Shown here: in pieces, positions 20,511 through 30,769 of the stretch
Position numbering within the stretch: the stretch's first letter is position 1
Layout: the number at the start of each line of letters is the position of its first letter
From: Sphingobacteriales bacterium
GTDB lineage: Bacteria; Bacteroidota; Bacteroidia; Sphingobacteriales; Sphingobacteriaceae
Assembly (NCBI GenBank): GCA_015655115.1
Contig: JAATFQ010000136.1
Span: 1 to 64,000 of the forward strand
Length of the DNA stretch: 64,000 nt
Direction of reading: 5' to 3'
Translations under genes and position numbers: made by a program
The notes under the pieces: generated by a model
What the model was told of the DNA's origin: nothing
The model's input: the letters and a program-made list of their open reading frames with translations, nothing else
Databases searched by the model: none

Positions 20511-22298
20511 CTATATGCCCATCCATTTCTTTAACACAGCACGCTGTGCATCAGTCACATTTGGATCGAGTGAGGGTACCAGGCTTACATTAGGACTCGA
20601 TTTAAGCGTTACATTTATATCCTTTTCTACCCCATCTCTTTTGATTTTAACCTTTACCACATCGCCAACTTTGCGGTTAACAATTTCAGGCATCCTTTCA
20701 ATAGCACCTGTGGGCACAGCCCCGTCAATACTAACTACGATATCACCCGCATTTAATCCATCTGTCCATGCAGCTGAATTCCGTGAAACAGAGCCAATAC
20801 TGAACAGTCCTTCTGCTTTTTTGGTGGAAACCCCAAGGTAAGGGATAGCCTTGCCTTCATTCTGGTCCTGAACTTTAATCCCGGCAAAGCCGAAATATTT
20901 AGCGTATTCAACAGGAGCAGTACCATTTACATATTTTGTCCAGAAATCAGTAAGGTTAATACCGCTGATCTTCTCTGCTGTTGCCTTAAATTCTGCGTCT
21001 GTATATCCTTTGCCTGTTGTTTTGCATTGTAAGTATACCGCTTTCATCACATCATCAAGGCTATGTGCCCCTTTTGTGGCATGTGCAATTTCCAGGTCCA
21101 GCAGCAATCCAACAACTTCACCTTTACTGTAATAGGAAACAGTGGTATTGTTTGAATTCTCATTAGGCCTATATTGTTTTATCCAGGCATCGAAACTCGC
21201 TTCTGCCGCAGACTGCACTTTAGCACCTGGAGTATTTACTACTGAAGACACAGAGCCTACTAATACCCCTACAAAATTATCAGGTGTCCAGAATCCGGCA
21301 CGCAGCATAAACTTATTTTCATAATAGGCAGTAAAACCTTCAGCAATCCACAGATCTGTAGTGTAATTTTCATTTTCATAATCAAACGGGCCCAAAGCTA
21401 CCGGGCGCATCCTTTTTACATTCCATAAATGGTGGTACTCATGTGCTACCAGACTTAAAAAACCTTTATAACCATCTTCATCCGCATACTGATCTTTTGA
21501 AGCACCCAACACGGTAGAATTCAAATGCTCTAAACCACCGCCACCGCCAGAAAAGTTATGCACAATAAAGGTATAGCTGGTATTTGGATTTTCACCATAA
21601 ACAGCAGTAGCTGCTTCAATAACTTTGGGTAAATCTACCTTTAAACGTTCCTTATCGTAATTTCCACCACCATACATGGCCATTTCATGCTTCACTCCCG
21701 CAGCCATAAATTCAAATATATCCTGATTACCTACTTCCAGGGGGCTGTCATATAAAATGTCAAAGTTCTTAGCTGTATACGTGAAAGCCTGGCCAGCTAT
21801 AGCCGGTAAGCCAGTGGAAACCTTGCTCCATCCTGTATAAGGAATAATCTTAACTGTACTTGGCAGCGACAGCATCTTATCCGGATACATAAAGACCCCC
21901 GTAGATGACAGGAATGCATGTGTATTATCAATAAACGTAGTCCGTACAGACACTTCATTGCCATAAACGCGGTAGTTGATATGAACAGATTTAGCTGTAC
22001 CTGTATAGATTCTCCAGGTATTCTTTTTTGTTTTCTCCAGTTTCAATGCTTTATTTCCGGCAGAGGCAGTAAAGCCTTCTACATTTTTAGCAAATTCGCG
22101 CACCAGATATGATCCTGGTGCCCACACAGGCATTTTAACATCTATGTACTCTTTTGTTAAACCCGAAAGGTTCATTTCCACTTCGGCATAATGTGCCTGT
22201 GGCTCTTTAAAACTAATTTCGTACCCGATTTTTACTTGTGCACCGGCCCTGAAAGAGAGCGACCATAAAAGAAGAATTCCCAGTGTAATTTTTTTCAT
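20511..22298 (-). CDS. M61 family metallopeptidase with PDZ domain
   Basis: VAHEYHHLWNVKRMRP with HExxH, GGGGGLEHLNS, C-terminal PDZ (GLNAGDIVVSIDGAVP). Confidence 0.92.
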   Translation of the reverse strand: MKKITLGILLLWSLSFRAGAQVKIGYEISFKEPQAHYAEVEMNLSGLTKEYIDVKMPVWAPGSYLVREFAKNVEGFTASAGNKALKLEKTKKNTWRIYTGTAKSVHINYRVYGNEVSVRTTFIDNTHAFLSSTGVFMYPDKMLSLPSTVKIIPYTGWSKVSTGLPAIAGQAFTYTAKNFDILYDSPLEVGNQDIFEFMAAGVKHEMAMYGGGNYDKERLKVDLPKVIEAATAVYGENPNTSYTFIVHNFSGGGGGLEHLNSTVLGASKDQYADEDGYKGFLSLVAHEYHHLWNVKRMRPVALGPFDYENENYTTDLWIAEGFTAYYENKFMLRAGFWTPDNFVGVLVGSVSSVVNTPGAKVQSAAEASFDAWIKQYRPNENSNNTTVSYYSKGEVVGLLLDLEIAHATKGAHSLDDVMKAVYLQCKTTGKGYTDAEFKATAEKISGINLTDFWTKYVNGTAPVEYAKYFGFAGIKVQDQNEGKAIPYLGVSTKKAEGLFSIGSVSRNSAAWTDGLNAGDIVVSIDGAVPTGAIERMPEIVNRKVGDVVKVKIKRDGVEKDINVTLKSSPNVSLVPSLDPNVTDAQRAVLKKWMGI

Positions 22299-22602
22299 TC
22301 GTAAGTGTTGTTATTTAATTGTTATGAAGCTATCATGAGCTTGTATTCATTTGATATATGATATGTAAGCTAATGATGGTTTCATTGAATATAAATGTAT
22401 TATTGTTTTTTAGATGATGATGCTAGTATAAACAGGCATGTGTATGGCAATTTAATAATAATTTCACCTTATAATAATCTGGAGATAGCTTTGCATTATA
22501 CCTTCCGTCACAAATTTAAACCTTATCTCATTTTTACACTCTTAAAATTGAATATTAGCTGTAACATCCTTAATACAACCTGCAGCCCCACTATTATTTA
22601 AA

Positions 22603-22610
22603 TATTTTTG
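22603..22610 (+). promoter_or_regulatory. Candidate -7 element (TATTTTTG) of the RND efflux operon
   Basis: TATTTTTG matches TAnnTTTG, 31 bp before the ATG at 22641. Confidence 0.4.
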
Positions 22611-22640
22611 CGTACTGAATATAGCCCTACACACAAACAC

Positions 22641-23714
22641 ATGAAACTAAAATACATTATTTACACCATTCTTTTCCTCGGAATAGCCTATTTAATTTAT
22701 TACCGCATATCTGCCAATAAAAAAATAGAAAACGCGGGTGGAGAGCGTGGAGCCAAAGGAGCTGGAGCAAAAGGGCTTACTGTTGACGGTATTGTTGTTA
22801 AACCGGCCTCTTTCAATGATCAGCTGGAAATTACAGGAACACTGGAAGCCAATGAAGCTATCGCTTTGCAAAGCGAAGTATCGGGATTAGTTACAGGAAT
22901 ATATTTTAAAGAGGGTGCAACGGTAACGAAAGGCAGCTTGCTGGTAAAAATAAATGACCGCGATATACAGGCACAACTGCAAGAGGCACTGACTAAACAA
23001 AGCCTGTCTGCGTCTAATGAAAACAGAGCTAAACAGCTGCTGCAAAAAGGCGCAATCAGCCAGGAGGAGTATGATACGGCATTGGCCGATCTTAAATCTC
23101 TAAAAGCACAGGGGCAACTGATCAGAGCACAACTGGCAAAAACATCTATTATAGCCCCTTTTAGCGGGAAAGTCGGTTTGCGCTCAATTTCGGTAGGTGA
23201 ATATATCACCCCAACTAAGGTAATCGCCAGCCTTTTAAGTACCAACCCTATAAAAGTCAACTTTTCTGTCCCTGAAAAATATATGGGGCAGATTAAATTA
23301 AATTCTACGATCACCTTTCGCACGGATGGCTCTAACCAGATTTTCAGCGGAAAGGTATTTGCCATGGAACCGGGCATCAATGCCCAGACAAGAACATTAC
23401 AGATAAAAGCACTTGCACAAAATAACAACAATGAATTACTGCCTGGCTCATTCGCTAAGATCTCACTTGCGCTGAGCGTAATTAAAGATGCGATCATGGT
23501 GCCCAATGAGGCGGTTATCCCTGTGCTTAAGGGGAAAACTGTATTTGTAAGTAAAAATGGAAAAGCAAAACAAGTACCGGTAGAATCGGGTACGCGTACT
23601 GAAGATAAAATAGTGATTACGTCTGGATTAAACGTGGGTGATACGGTGTTGACCACCGGTGCGATGTCTCTTAAAGAAGATGCACCTGTGAAAGTTAACC
23701 TGGTTAAAAATTAA
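22641..23714 (+). CDS. RND efflux periplasmic adaptor subunit (MFP)
   Basis: ITGTLEANEAIALQSEVSGLVTGIYFKEGATVTKGSLLVKINDRDIQAQL. Track start 22608 is a TTG; MKLKYIIYTILFLGIAYLIYY at 22641 is more likely. Confidence 0.93.
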   Translation: MKLKYIIYTILFLGIAYLIYYRISANKKIENAGGERGAKGAGAKGLTVDGIVVKPASFNDQLEITGTLEANEAIALQSEVSGLVTGIYFKEGATVTKGSLLVKINDRDIQAQLQEALTKQSLSASNENRAKQLLQKGAISQEEYDTALADLKSLKAQGQLIRAQLAKTSIIAPFSGKVGLRSISVGEYITPTKVIASLLSTNPIKVNFSVPEKYMGQIKLNSTITFRTDGSNQIFSGKVFAMEPGINAQTRTLQIKALAQNNNNELLPGSFAKISLALSVIKDAIMVPNEAVIPVLKGKTVFVSKNGKAKQVPVESGTRTEDKIVITSGLNVGDTVLTTGAMSLKEDAPVKVNLVKN

Positions 23715-23724
23715 TTCTTAGAAA

Positions 23725-26700
23725 ATGAGTATATCGACTACCAGTATAAAAAGGCCTGTCTTAGCTATAGTGATGAACCTGGTGATCCTGTTATTTGGGA
23801 TTATAGGGTACAATTTTCTGGGGGTCAGGGAATTCCCGAATATAGACCCAACGGTGGTGTCTGTACGTACCTCCTACCCTGGAGCAAATTCAGATATCAT
23901 TGAATCTCAGATAACGGAAGTCCTGGAGAAATCCATCAACGGAATTGATGGCATCAGGAATATATCCTCGTCAAGTAATAACGGGACAAGTAATATTACC
24001 GTAGAGTTCAACCTCAATAAAAACATTGAAGAGGCTGCGAATGACGTGCGTGACAAGGTATCACAAGCCGCAAGGAGCCTGCCTAAAGATATCGACGGGA
24101 ACCCTGTAGTGAGCAAGGCGGATGCCAACTCGGATCCTATTATTACGATGACGGTACAAAGTGCCAAGCGGAACCAGATGGAGCTGAGTGACTATGCAGA
24201 AAATGTAATCGCTGAGCGCATACAGACTATTCCCGGGGTGAGCGGTGTACAAATACAGGGGCAGCGTAAATATGCAATGCGTATCCGTATTGACCCGGCG
24301 AAGCTGGCTGCCTATGGATTAACTTCGCAGGATATTGTGACAGCGCTGGATAATGAAAATGTAGAGTTGCCGTCGGGGAAAATTACCGGGGCAAGCACTG
24401 AGCTGATTGTGAAAACACTGGGTAAACTAACGGATGAAACGCAGTTCAATAACCTGATCTTAAAAAACGACAGCAATAATGTAATTAAGCTGAAGGATGT
24501 GGGCTATGCAGAACTGGGCTCCGAAAATGAAGAGACTATTCTTCGTGAGTCTGGCAGGCCCATGGTTGGTGTAGCGATTATCCCGCAGCCGGGAGCTAAC
24601 TACCTTGACATCTCCAAAGAATTTGAGAAGCGTTTTGCACAGCTGGAAAAAGATGTTCCAAAAGATATTAAGCTGAACGTTGCCATTGATAACACTATGT
24701 TTATCAAGAGTTCCGTAACAGAGGTTGCGGAGACGATTATCCTTTCGCTGGTGCTGGTAATCATCATTATTTACCTGTTCTTCAGAGACTGGGCAATCGC
24801 CTTCAGGCCACTGATTGATATCCCCGTCTCCCTGGTATTCACTTTCTTTATCATGTATATCTTTGGCTTTTCCATTAATGTGCTGAGCTTGCTGGCTATT
24901 GTACTGGCCACGGGACTGGTAGTGGATGACGGTATTGTGGTGACGGAGAATATCTTTAAAAAGGTGGAAGAGGGCATGTCACCTTTTGAGGCTGCTATTA
25001 AAGGAGCTAATGAAATATTTTTCGCCGTAATTTCTATCTCTATTACACTGGCAGCAGTATTCCTGCCTGTTGTTTTCCTGGAAGGCTTTGTAGGCCGCCT
25101 GTTCAGGGAGTTCGGTATTGTGATCGGCGCCGCGGTACTTATTTCGGCTTTCGTATCGCTTACCTTAACACCGATGCTTAACGCCTACTTAATGAAAAAG
25201 ACAGGTCATAAAAAGTCTAAGTTCTATGATCTTACTGAACCTTATTTTGTAAAGCTGAATGATAGCTATTCGGAAAACCTGAATAAGTTCCTTACCAGAC
25301 GATGGCTGGCAGCACCAATTATACTGGCCTGCGTGGGACTGATTGTATTGTTCTGGAAAATCCTGCCTAAGGAAACTGCACCTTATGATGACAGGAGCGC
25401 AATTAATATGAATGTAACTACTCCTGAAGGGGCTTCTTTTGCCTATACGGATCAGTTTATTATGAAAATAGCGAAGATGGTCGAGGATTCTATACCGGAA
25501 AAAAAGGTAGCGATAACGATTACCTCACCAGGATTTGGCGGATCGGGCTCTACAAACAGTGGCTTTGTAAGAATGGTGCTGGTAGACCCTGATGAACGGG
25601 AAAGATCACAGGAGGAAATTGCCAATCAGCTGACGCGGATTACCAAAAAATATTCGGAGGGGAAGGTGCTGGTAACGCAGCAACCGACAATTTCGGTTGG
25701 CCGCAGAGGAGGACTGCCGGTAAGTTATATTATACAGGCACAGAATTTTGACAAGCTACGTGAGAAAGTACCTTTGTTTATGGATGAGGTGAGTAAAGAT
25801 CCTACATTTACGGTGTCGGATGTGAACCTTAAATTCAATAAGCCGGAGATCAACCTCACCATAGACAGGGATAAGGCAAGAAATCTGGGGGTATCTGTAT
25901 CGGCAATTGCCCAGACGCTGCAGCTGGGTCTGAGCGGACAGCGTTTTTCGTACTTCTTTATGAATGGAAAACAATACCAGGTTATCGGACAGTTTGATGT
26001 GGATAACAGAAAAGATCCACTGGACCTCAGCTCGGTATATGTACGTAGTGAAAAAGGTGAATTGATACAGATGGATAACCTCGTGACGGCAAAAGAAGAA
26101 AGCAGTCCGCCGCAGCTGTACAGGAACAACCGCTTTATCGCAGCTACTGTTTCTGCGGGACTGGCGCCGGGAAAAAGTATGGGCGACGGGATTGCAGCAA
26201 TGGACAGGATAAGGGATAAGGTTTTGGATGAGTCTTTCTCTACGGATCTGAGTGGCGAATCGCGCGACTTCCAGGAGAGCTCTTCGAACACGCTATTTGC
26301 CTTTGGCCTGGCGATATTATTGGTATATCTTATTCTTTCTGCACAGTTTGAAAGTTTTAAAGATCCTATTATTATCATCCTTACTGTGCCGATGGCAGTT
26401 GCAGGGGCATTTCTTTCTTTATGGCTGTTTGGCCAGAGCTGGAATATCTTCAGCCAGATAGGGACGATCATGCTCATTGGGCTGGTTACAAAAAATGGGA
26501 TCCTGATTGTGGAATTTGCCAACCAGCTTAAGGAAGAAGGGAAAAGCGTGCATGATGCGATCAGAGAAGCTTCTGTAGCGAGGTTAAGGCCAATCTTAAT
26601 GACCAGTCTTGCTATTGCCATTGGTGCATTACCTATCGCAATAGCATTAGGTGCGGCAGCAAAAAGCAGAATGGGTATGGGTATTGTTATTGTTGGGGGT

Positions 26701-26838
26701 ACTATATTTTCACTGGTGCTTACACTTTTTGTAATCCCTTCCATCTATTCTTACTGGTCTAAAGAACACCAGACAAACAGCGAACTGCAAGACTCACTGA
26801 AAGCTGCATTGGAAGAAGAAAATAAAATCACAGCTTAA
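23725..26838 (+). CDS. RND efflux inner-membrane permease (AcrB-like)
   Basis: 1037 aa; GVREFPNIDPTVVSVRTSYPGANSDIIESQITEVLE, GLVVDDGIVVTENIFKKVEEG, RLRPILMTSLAIAIGALPIAIALGAAAKSR. Confidence 0.97.
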   Translation: MSISTTSIKRPVLAIVMNLVILLFGIIGYNFLGVREFPNIDPTVVSVRTSYPGANSDIIESQITEVLEKSINGIDGIRNISSSSNNGTSNITVEFNLNKNIEEAANDVRDKVSQAARSLPKDIDGNPVVSKADANSDPIITMTVQSAKRNQMELSDYAENVIAERIQTIPGVSGVQIQGQRKYAMRIRIDPAKLAAYGLTSQDIVTALDNENVELPSGKITGASTELIVKTLGKLTDETQFNNLILKNDSNNVIKLKDVGYAELGSENEETILRESGRPMVGVAIIPQPGANYLDISKEFEKRFAQLEKDVPKDIKLNVAIDNTMFIKSSVTEVAETIILSLVLVIIIIYLFFRDWAIAFRPLIDIPVSLVFTFFIMYIFGFSINVLSLLAIVLATGLVVDDGIVVTENIFKKVEEGMSPFEAAIKGANEIFFAVISISITLAAVFLPVVFLEGFVGRLFREFGIVIGAAVLISAFVSLTLTPMLNAYLMKKTGHKKSKFYDLTEPYFVKLNDSYSENLNKFLTRRWLAAPIILACVGLIVLFWKILPKETAPYDDRSAINMNVTTPEGASFAYTDQFIMKIAKMVEDSIPEKKVAITITSPGFGGSGSTNSGFVRMVLVDPDERERSQEEIANQLTRITKKYSEGKVLVTQQPTISVGRRGGLPVSYIIQAQNFDKLREKVPLFMDEVSKDPTFTVSDVNLKFNKPEINLTIDRDKARNLGVSVSAIAQTLQLGLSGQRFSYFFMNGKQYQVIGQFDVDNRKDPLDLSSVYVRSEKGELIQMDNLVTAKEESSPPQLYRNNRFIAATVSAGLAPGKSMGDGIAAMDRIRDKVLDESFSTDLSGESRDFQESSSNTLFAFGLAILLVYLILSAQFESFKDPIIIILTVPMAVAGAFLSLWLFGQSWNIFSQIGTIMLIGLVTKNGILIVEFANQLKEEGKSVHDAIREASVARLRPILMTSLAIAIGALPIAIALGAAAKSRMGMGIVIVGGTIFSLVLTLFVIPSIYSYWSKEHQTNSELQDSLKAALEEENKITA

Positions 26839-26847
26839 AACGAACAA

Positions 26848-28164
26848 ATGAACACTAAGAATTTTATAGCTGCCTTAGCTTTCTTTTCTGCAAGCTGCAC
26901 ACAGGTTGTATGGGCACAAGACACGCTAAGGTTACAGGAAGCCATAACAACTGCACTGAAAAATAACTACGATATTAAACTGGTAAGCAATGATGTGCAG
27001 ATTGCTAACAACAATGTGAACATTGGAAACGCAGGAATGCTGCCTGCCATTGGAGGCACGTATACGAACGGTGGCAGCCGCCAAAATACGATACAGACAC
27101 CCGCTACCGGTGTTGAAAAGAAGGCCAATGGGGTTTTGAGTACAAATTTAAGCTATGGCGTAGCGCTGGACTGGACTATCTTTGATGGTTTCCAGATGTT
27201 CGCCAGCTATAACAAACTTAAAGAACTACAGAAACAAGGGGAAGTGATCGCAAAATCGACCATCCTCAGCACGGTATCATCAGTGGTATCTGCGTATTTC
27301 GCTGTTGCCAGGCAGCAGCAGCTGGTGAAAGCTACCGATAGCGCACTGATTATCTCCAAATTAAGGGTAAAGATTGCAGAAAATAAGTTGCAGATAGGAC
27401 GTGGTTCAAAACTTGATGTGCTTACTGCTAAAGTGGATTATAATACGGATACAACGCTATACCTGCAGCAGAAGAACCTATTGCAGACTTCAATGGTTAC
27501 GCTGAACCAGGTGATGGCGCGCGACCTGAATGCTGACTTTGCCGTAAGCGAGGTAATGAACATCAATGAGAACCTGAAATTGGACGAGCTGAGCCTGCAG
27601 ATGCAGCAGCTGAACCCTGATTTACAGAATGCCTTTATCAGTAAGAAAATCGCAGAGCTAAACCTTAAACAGATAAAAGGCCAGCGCTACCCTACAGTAG
27701 GACTGAATGGAGGATATGAGCATTCCAAAAGCACTAGTCCCACGGGTTTTAATCAAAAGTTCAGGGCTAATGGATTAACTTATGGCGTAACGGCAAGCCT
27801 GAATGTGTTCAATGGTTTTTTACAAAGACAAAATGAGCGGAATGCAAAAGTAGAGATCAGCTCATCAGAGCTTACCCTTGAAAAAACAAAACAGGATATC
27901 AGCGCGCTGCTGATTTCTACCTACAGGAATTATGCGACAAACCTGGACCTGCTGAGGGTGGAGACAGGTAATGTAGAGCTTGCAAAACAAAATCTTGATA
28001 TTACTTTTGATAAATACAGATTGGGAAATATAAGCCCTCTGGAATTACGGGAAGCACAGCGAAACTCCATAAATGCTATTATCCGTTTTCTGGATGCATC
28101 TTATCAGGCAAAATTAACAGAGATCAGCCTTAAAGAGATTAGCGGTACATTAAATATTCAATAA
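26848..28164 (+). CDS. TolC family outer membrane efflux protein
   Basis: LRLQEAITTALKNNYDIKLVSNDVQIANNNVNIGNAGMLP; third gene of an RND operon. Confidence 0.93.
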   Translation: MNTKNFIAALAFFSASCTQVVWAQDTLRLQEAITTALKNNYDIKLVSNDVQIANNNVNIGNAGMLPAIGGTYTNGGSRQNTIQTPATGVEKKANGVLSTNLSYGVALDWTIFDGFQMFASYNKLKELQKQGEVIAKSTILSTVSSVVSAYFAVARQQQLVKATDSALIISKLRVKIAENKLQIGRGSKLDVLTAKVDYNTDTTLYLQQKNLLQTSMVTLNQVMARDLNADFAVSEVMNINENLKLDELSLQMQQLNPDLQNAFISKKIAELNLKQIKGQRYPTVGLNGGYEHSKSTSPTGFNQKFRANGLTYGVTASLNVFNGFLQRQNERNAKVEISSSELTLEKTKQDISALLISTYRNYATNLDLLRVETGNVELAKQNLDITFDKYRLGNISPLELREAQRNSINAIIRFLDASYQAKLTEISLKEISGTLNIQ

Positions 28165-28181
28165 GATGATTACTTTTGGTT

Positions 28182-29036
28182 ATGATATTAGTAGCAGATA
28201 GCGGATCGACTAAAACTGACTGGATGGGTTATTCAGCGGATAAAAGTATAAGTTTTAGTACACAGGGTATCAATCCATATTTTTTAAATGCACAGGACAT
28301 TTTTAAAATATTTGCTAAAATGAAAGACCTGGAGGATATCGCTGCAAAAGTAAAAGAGATTTATTTTTATGGTGCGGGCTGCTCATCTCCGGATAAACAC
28401 GAAGTGATTTCCAATGGGCTATCCTTATTTTTCACTAATGCTTATATCAGTGTAGACAACGACCTGATGGGCTCTGCATATGCAACCTGCGGCGATCAAA
28501 AAGGATTGATTTCCATTCTGGGCACAGGATCTAATGTTTCCTATTATGACGGATCGACAGTTCATGAAAGCAACTATGGACTGGGTTATATTTTGGGCGA
28601 TGAAGGTGCAGGAACTTACTTTGGCCGGAAAATGATTACGTCTTATCTTTACGGGCATATGCCGGAAGAATTAAGCTCATTATTTGGAACGGAGTTTAAG
28701 GCTGACAGGGAAACTATCATTACTCATGTTTATCAAAAGCCTTATCCCAATACATATTTAGCTGGCTTCAGTAAGTTTATGTCGGCACACAAAGACCATC
28801 CTTTTATTTTAAAGACGCTGACTGATGGCTTCCAGGAATTTATAGACACTAATATTAAGTCTTTTGAAGATTATCAGGAGCTGAATTGCCACTTCGTGGG
28901 CTCTATTGCCTTTTATTATCAGGATATACTTAAAGAGATTTGTGTTAAAAATGGTATCCATGTAGGAAAGATCCTTCAAAAACCTATTGAAGGGATCTTT
29001 AACTATATTTTAAAAAGAGAGGGGATAGCACAATAA
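28182..29036 (+). CDS. BadF/BadG/BcrA/BcrD ATPase family protein (N-acetylglucosamine kinase-like)
   Basis: MILVADSGSTKTDWMGYS, ISILGTGSNVSYYDG, GLGYILGDEGAGTYFGRK. ATG at 28182 preferred over TTG at 28176. Confidence 0.9.
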   Translation: MILVADSGSTKTDWMGYSADKSISFSTQGINPYFLNAQDIFKIFAKMKDLEDIAAKVKEIYFYGAGCSSPDKHEVISNGLSLFFTNAYISVDNDLMGSAYATCGDQKGLISILGTGSNVSYYDGSTVHESNYGLGYILGDEGAGTYFGRKMITSYLYGHMPEELSSLFGTEFKADRETIITHVYQKPYPNTYLAGFSKFMSAHKDHPFILKTLTDGFQEFIDTNIKSFEDYQELNCHFVGSIAFYYQDILKEICVKNGIHVGKILQKPIEGIFNYILKREGIAQ

Positions 29037-29041
29037 GACTG

Positions 29042-29548
29042 TTACAATCGTCCTTCTATCTCTACGCGGATCGTATCGGCAATACGCTCGAGCTTATACT
29101 TATCTTCTGCTGTGAACTTCCTGACTGCTTTGTCTAGGATACAAACGACACCAATGTTAAATCCCTCGCTGGTTTTTATGGGTGCAGCAGCATAGAACCT
29201 AAAACCTGATTCGCCTGCTATCAGCGGATTTGATAATAGTGTGGGTGCTGAATGAAAATCTTCAATAACGGAAACACTGTCATTCATTATTGCCAGAGAG
29301 CATAAGCTGGAGCCACGTTCTACATCAGTATTGATCTCCCCGCCATCTTTCGCTGCCTTTGTCCAGACGTTATGCTTATCGACAAAGTTGATCATTGCAA
29401 CAGGAACCCCAAAAATTGTTGCTGCACTTGCCGCCAGCTGATTAAAAATAGGCTCAGTCTGTGTATATAAAACTTTGTATTTCTTAAGATTTTCCAGGCG
29501 CTCTTCCTCATTTTCCGGGATGATACTACTTCCAAATATATTTTCCAA
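29042..29548 (-). CDS. GAF domain protein
   Basis: ITYPE GAF pattern: FNQLAASAATIFGVPVAMINFVDKHNVWTKAAKDG...FYAAAPIKTSEGFNIGVVCILDK. Confidence 0.85.
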   Translation of the reverse strand: MENIFGSSIIPENEEERLENLKKYKVLYTQTEPIFNQLAASAATIFGVPVAMINFVDKHNVWTKAAKDGGEINTDVERGSSLCSLAIMNDSVSVIEDFHSAPTLLSNPLIAGESGFRFYAAAPIKTSEGFNIGVVCILDKAVRKFTAEDKYKLERIADTIRVEIEGRL

Positions 29549-29764
29549 TTTGATTTATTGTATTGATTACTAATCCAAAGCTATGCAATTACCATCCCTC
29601 TTTAATACTTTTCAAACAAAAATCATACACCTGACTGGAATAATCAAATTACCGTTCTCATTCTTTAAATCATTAAATGATTTAGTGGTTTTTATAGGTA
29701 TTGCCGCTATATGTATTATCTGGCGAACATCGCCGACCAGGCATACATCAGAATTGCATACAGA

Positions 29765-29953
29765 TTAATGCTCTGCCTCTTCAAAACCGACAAATTGCCA
29801 GTTTGACTTTGTATCCTTCTTAAAAAAAACTTTATAGCTGGAATTTGGCGGCAGGGTAAAATGAAAACATAACTCTGTTTCTGCTTTGTCTTTAGGTATA
29901 AAGCTGGGAAGTAAGGTATTAGCTATTGCCTCTATTTTTTGATTAAGTTCCAT
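29765..29953 (-). CDS. Small hypothetical protein
   Basis: 62-aa ORF, MELNQKIEAIANTLLPSFIPKDKAETELCFHFTLPPNSSYKVFFKKDTKSNWQFVGFEEAEH; no overlapping better ORF, plausible composition. Confidence 0.5.
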   Translation of the reverse strand: MELNQKIEAIANTLLPSFIPKDKAETELCFHFTLPPNSSYKVFFKKDTKSNWQFVGFEEAEH

Positions 29954-30039
29954 ATAAATATGATTGTTTTGCCCGACAAAAGTATATATTCTTTAGGCAG
30001 CTTCATGGCACTAAAGTTGTTGATCAATGATTTTTAATT

Positions 30040-30399
30040 ATGAACAGAATACTTGTTGTTGAAGATGACCCAGACTTACTGGAGGCAGTGCAGACGATTT
30101 TAGAATCAAATAATTATAAAGTTTTCCCTTTAATGAATGGCAGGCCTATATTCAGGATTATTGAGGAGTTTAAACCCGACCTGATCTTAATGGACATTAA
30201 GCTGGATGGTATGGATGGCAGAGCCATATTCAGGGAAATCAGAAGCAGGCAGATTACGTCTCACCTGCCTGTTATTCTTACTTCTGGTGGATTCTCGGAA
30301 GACTATATCATGAGAGAGCATTTACTGTCTGACGATTACCTGGAGAAACCTTTTGAAATGTCGGTGATGCTGGATAAAATTGAAAAGCTGCTTGAATAA
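30040..30399 (+). CDS. Single-domain response regulator (receiver only)
   Basis: ILVVEDDPDLLEAVQTILESNNYKVF...PDLILMDIKLDGMDG...HLPVILTSG...DDYLEKPFEM. Confidence 0.9.
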   Translation: MNRILVVEDDPDLLEAVQTILESNNYKVFPLMNGRPIFRIIEEFKPDLILMDIKLDGMDGRAIFREIRSRQITSHLPVILTSGGFSEDYIMREHLLSDDYLEKPFEMSVMLDKIEKLLE

Positions 30400-30412
30400 G
30401 CAAGCAGCTTTT
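30383..30412 (+). terminator. Terminator overlapping the response-regulator 3' end
   Basis: AAAAGCTGCTTG-aataag-CAAGCAGCTTTT, 12-bp perfect stem; the TAA stop is in the loop. Confidence 0.75.
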
Positions 30413-30769
30413 TAATTACGTTTTTTTAATTCACGTTCCCGCATTAGAAGTACTCCAATTCATTCCTGGCGCTTTAGAGTTAACGCATATACCTAGAGTA
30501 ATTTTAAAAGCGCTGATTCAATTTTAAGGCATTCATGTCATTCATCAGTAACAGAATTAAACTCACGATTCTATTCATTACGTTCGTTTCAATTAATTTT
30601 CATTCATTCACACCCGCCGGTTACTCAGATCTGTCAATAAGCTAAATAGCTTATCAATTAAAATCAATATCTTTAAAAATTAAAACCATTTCGTTCATTT
30701 ACGACGTAGATGTGCTATATTGAATACTTATTTTCATTTGAAATACTAATACAGACTAGATATTGAAGT

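Noticed and set aside
22820-23656. 278-aa minus-strand ORF opposite the MFP gene
   Set aside because: Shadow ORF of a well-supported adaptor gene; no domain or upstream signals.
25725-26744. 339-aa minus-strand ORF opposite the RND permease gene
   Set aside because: Antisense to a strongly supported AcrB-like gene; no recognisable domain and a biased Ser/Ile composition typical of shadow ORFs.
29583-29768. 61-aa plus-strand ORF
   Set aside because: Occurs in an AT-rich intergenic gap and ends at the small minus-strand gene; no family.
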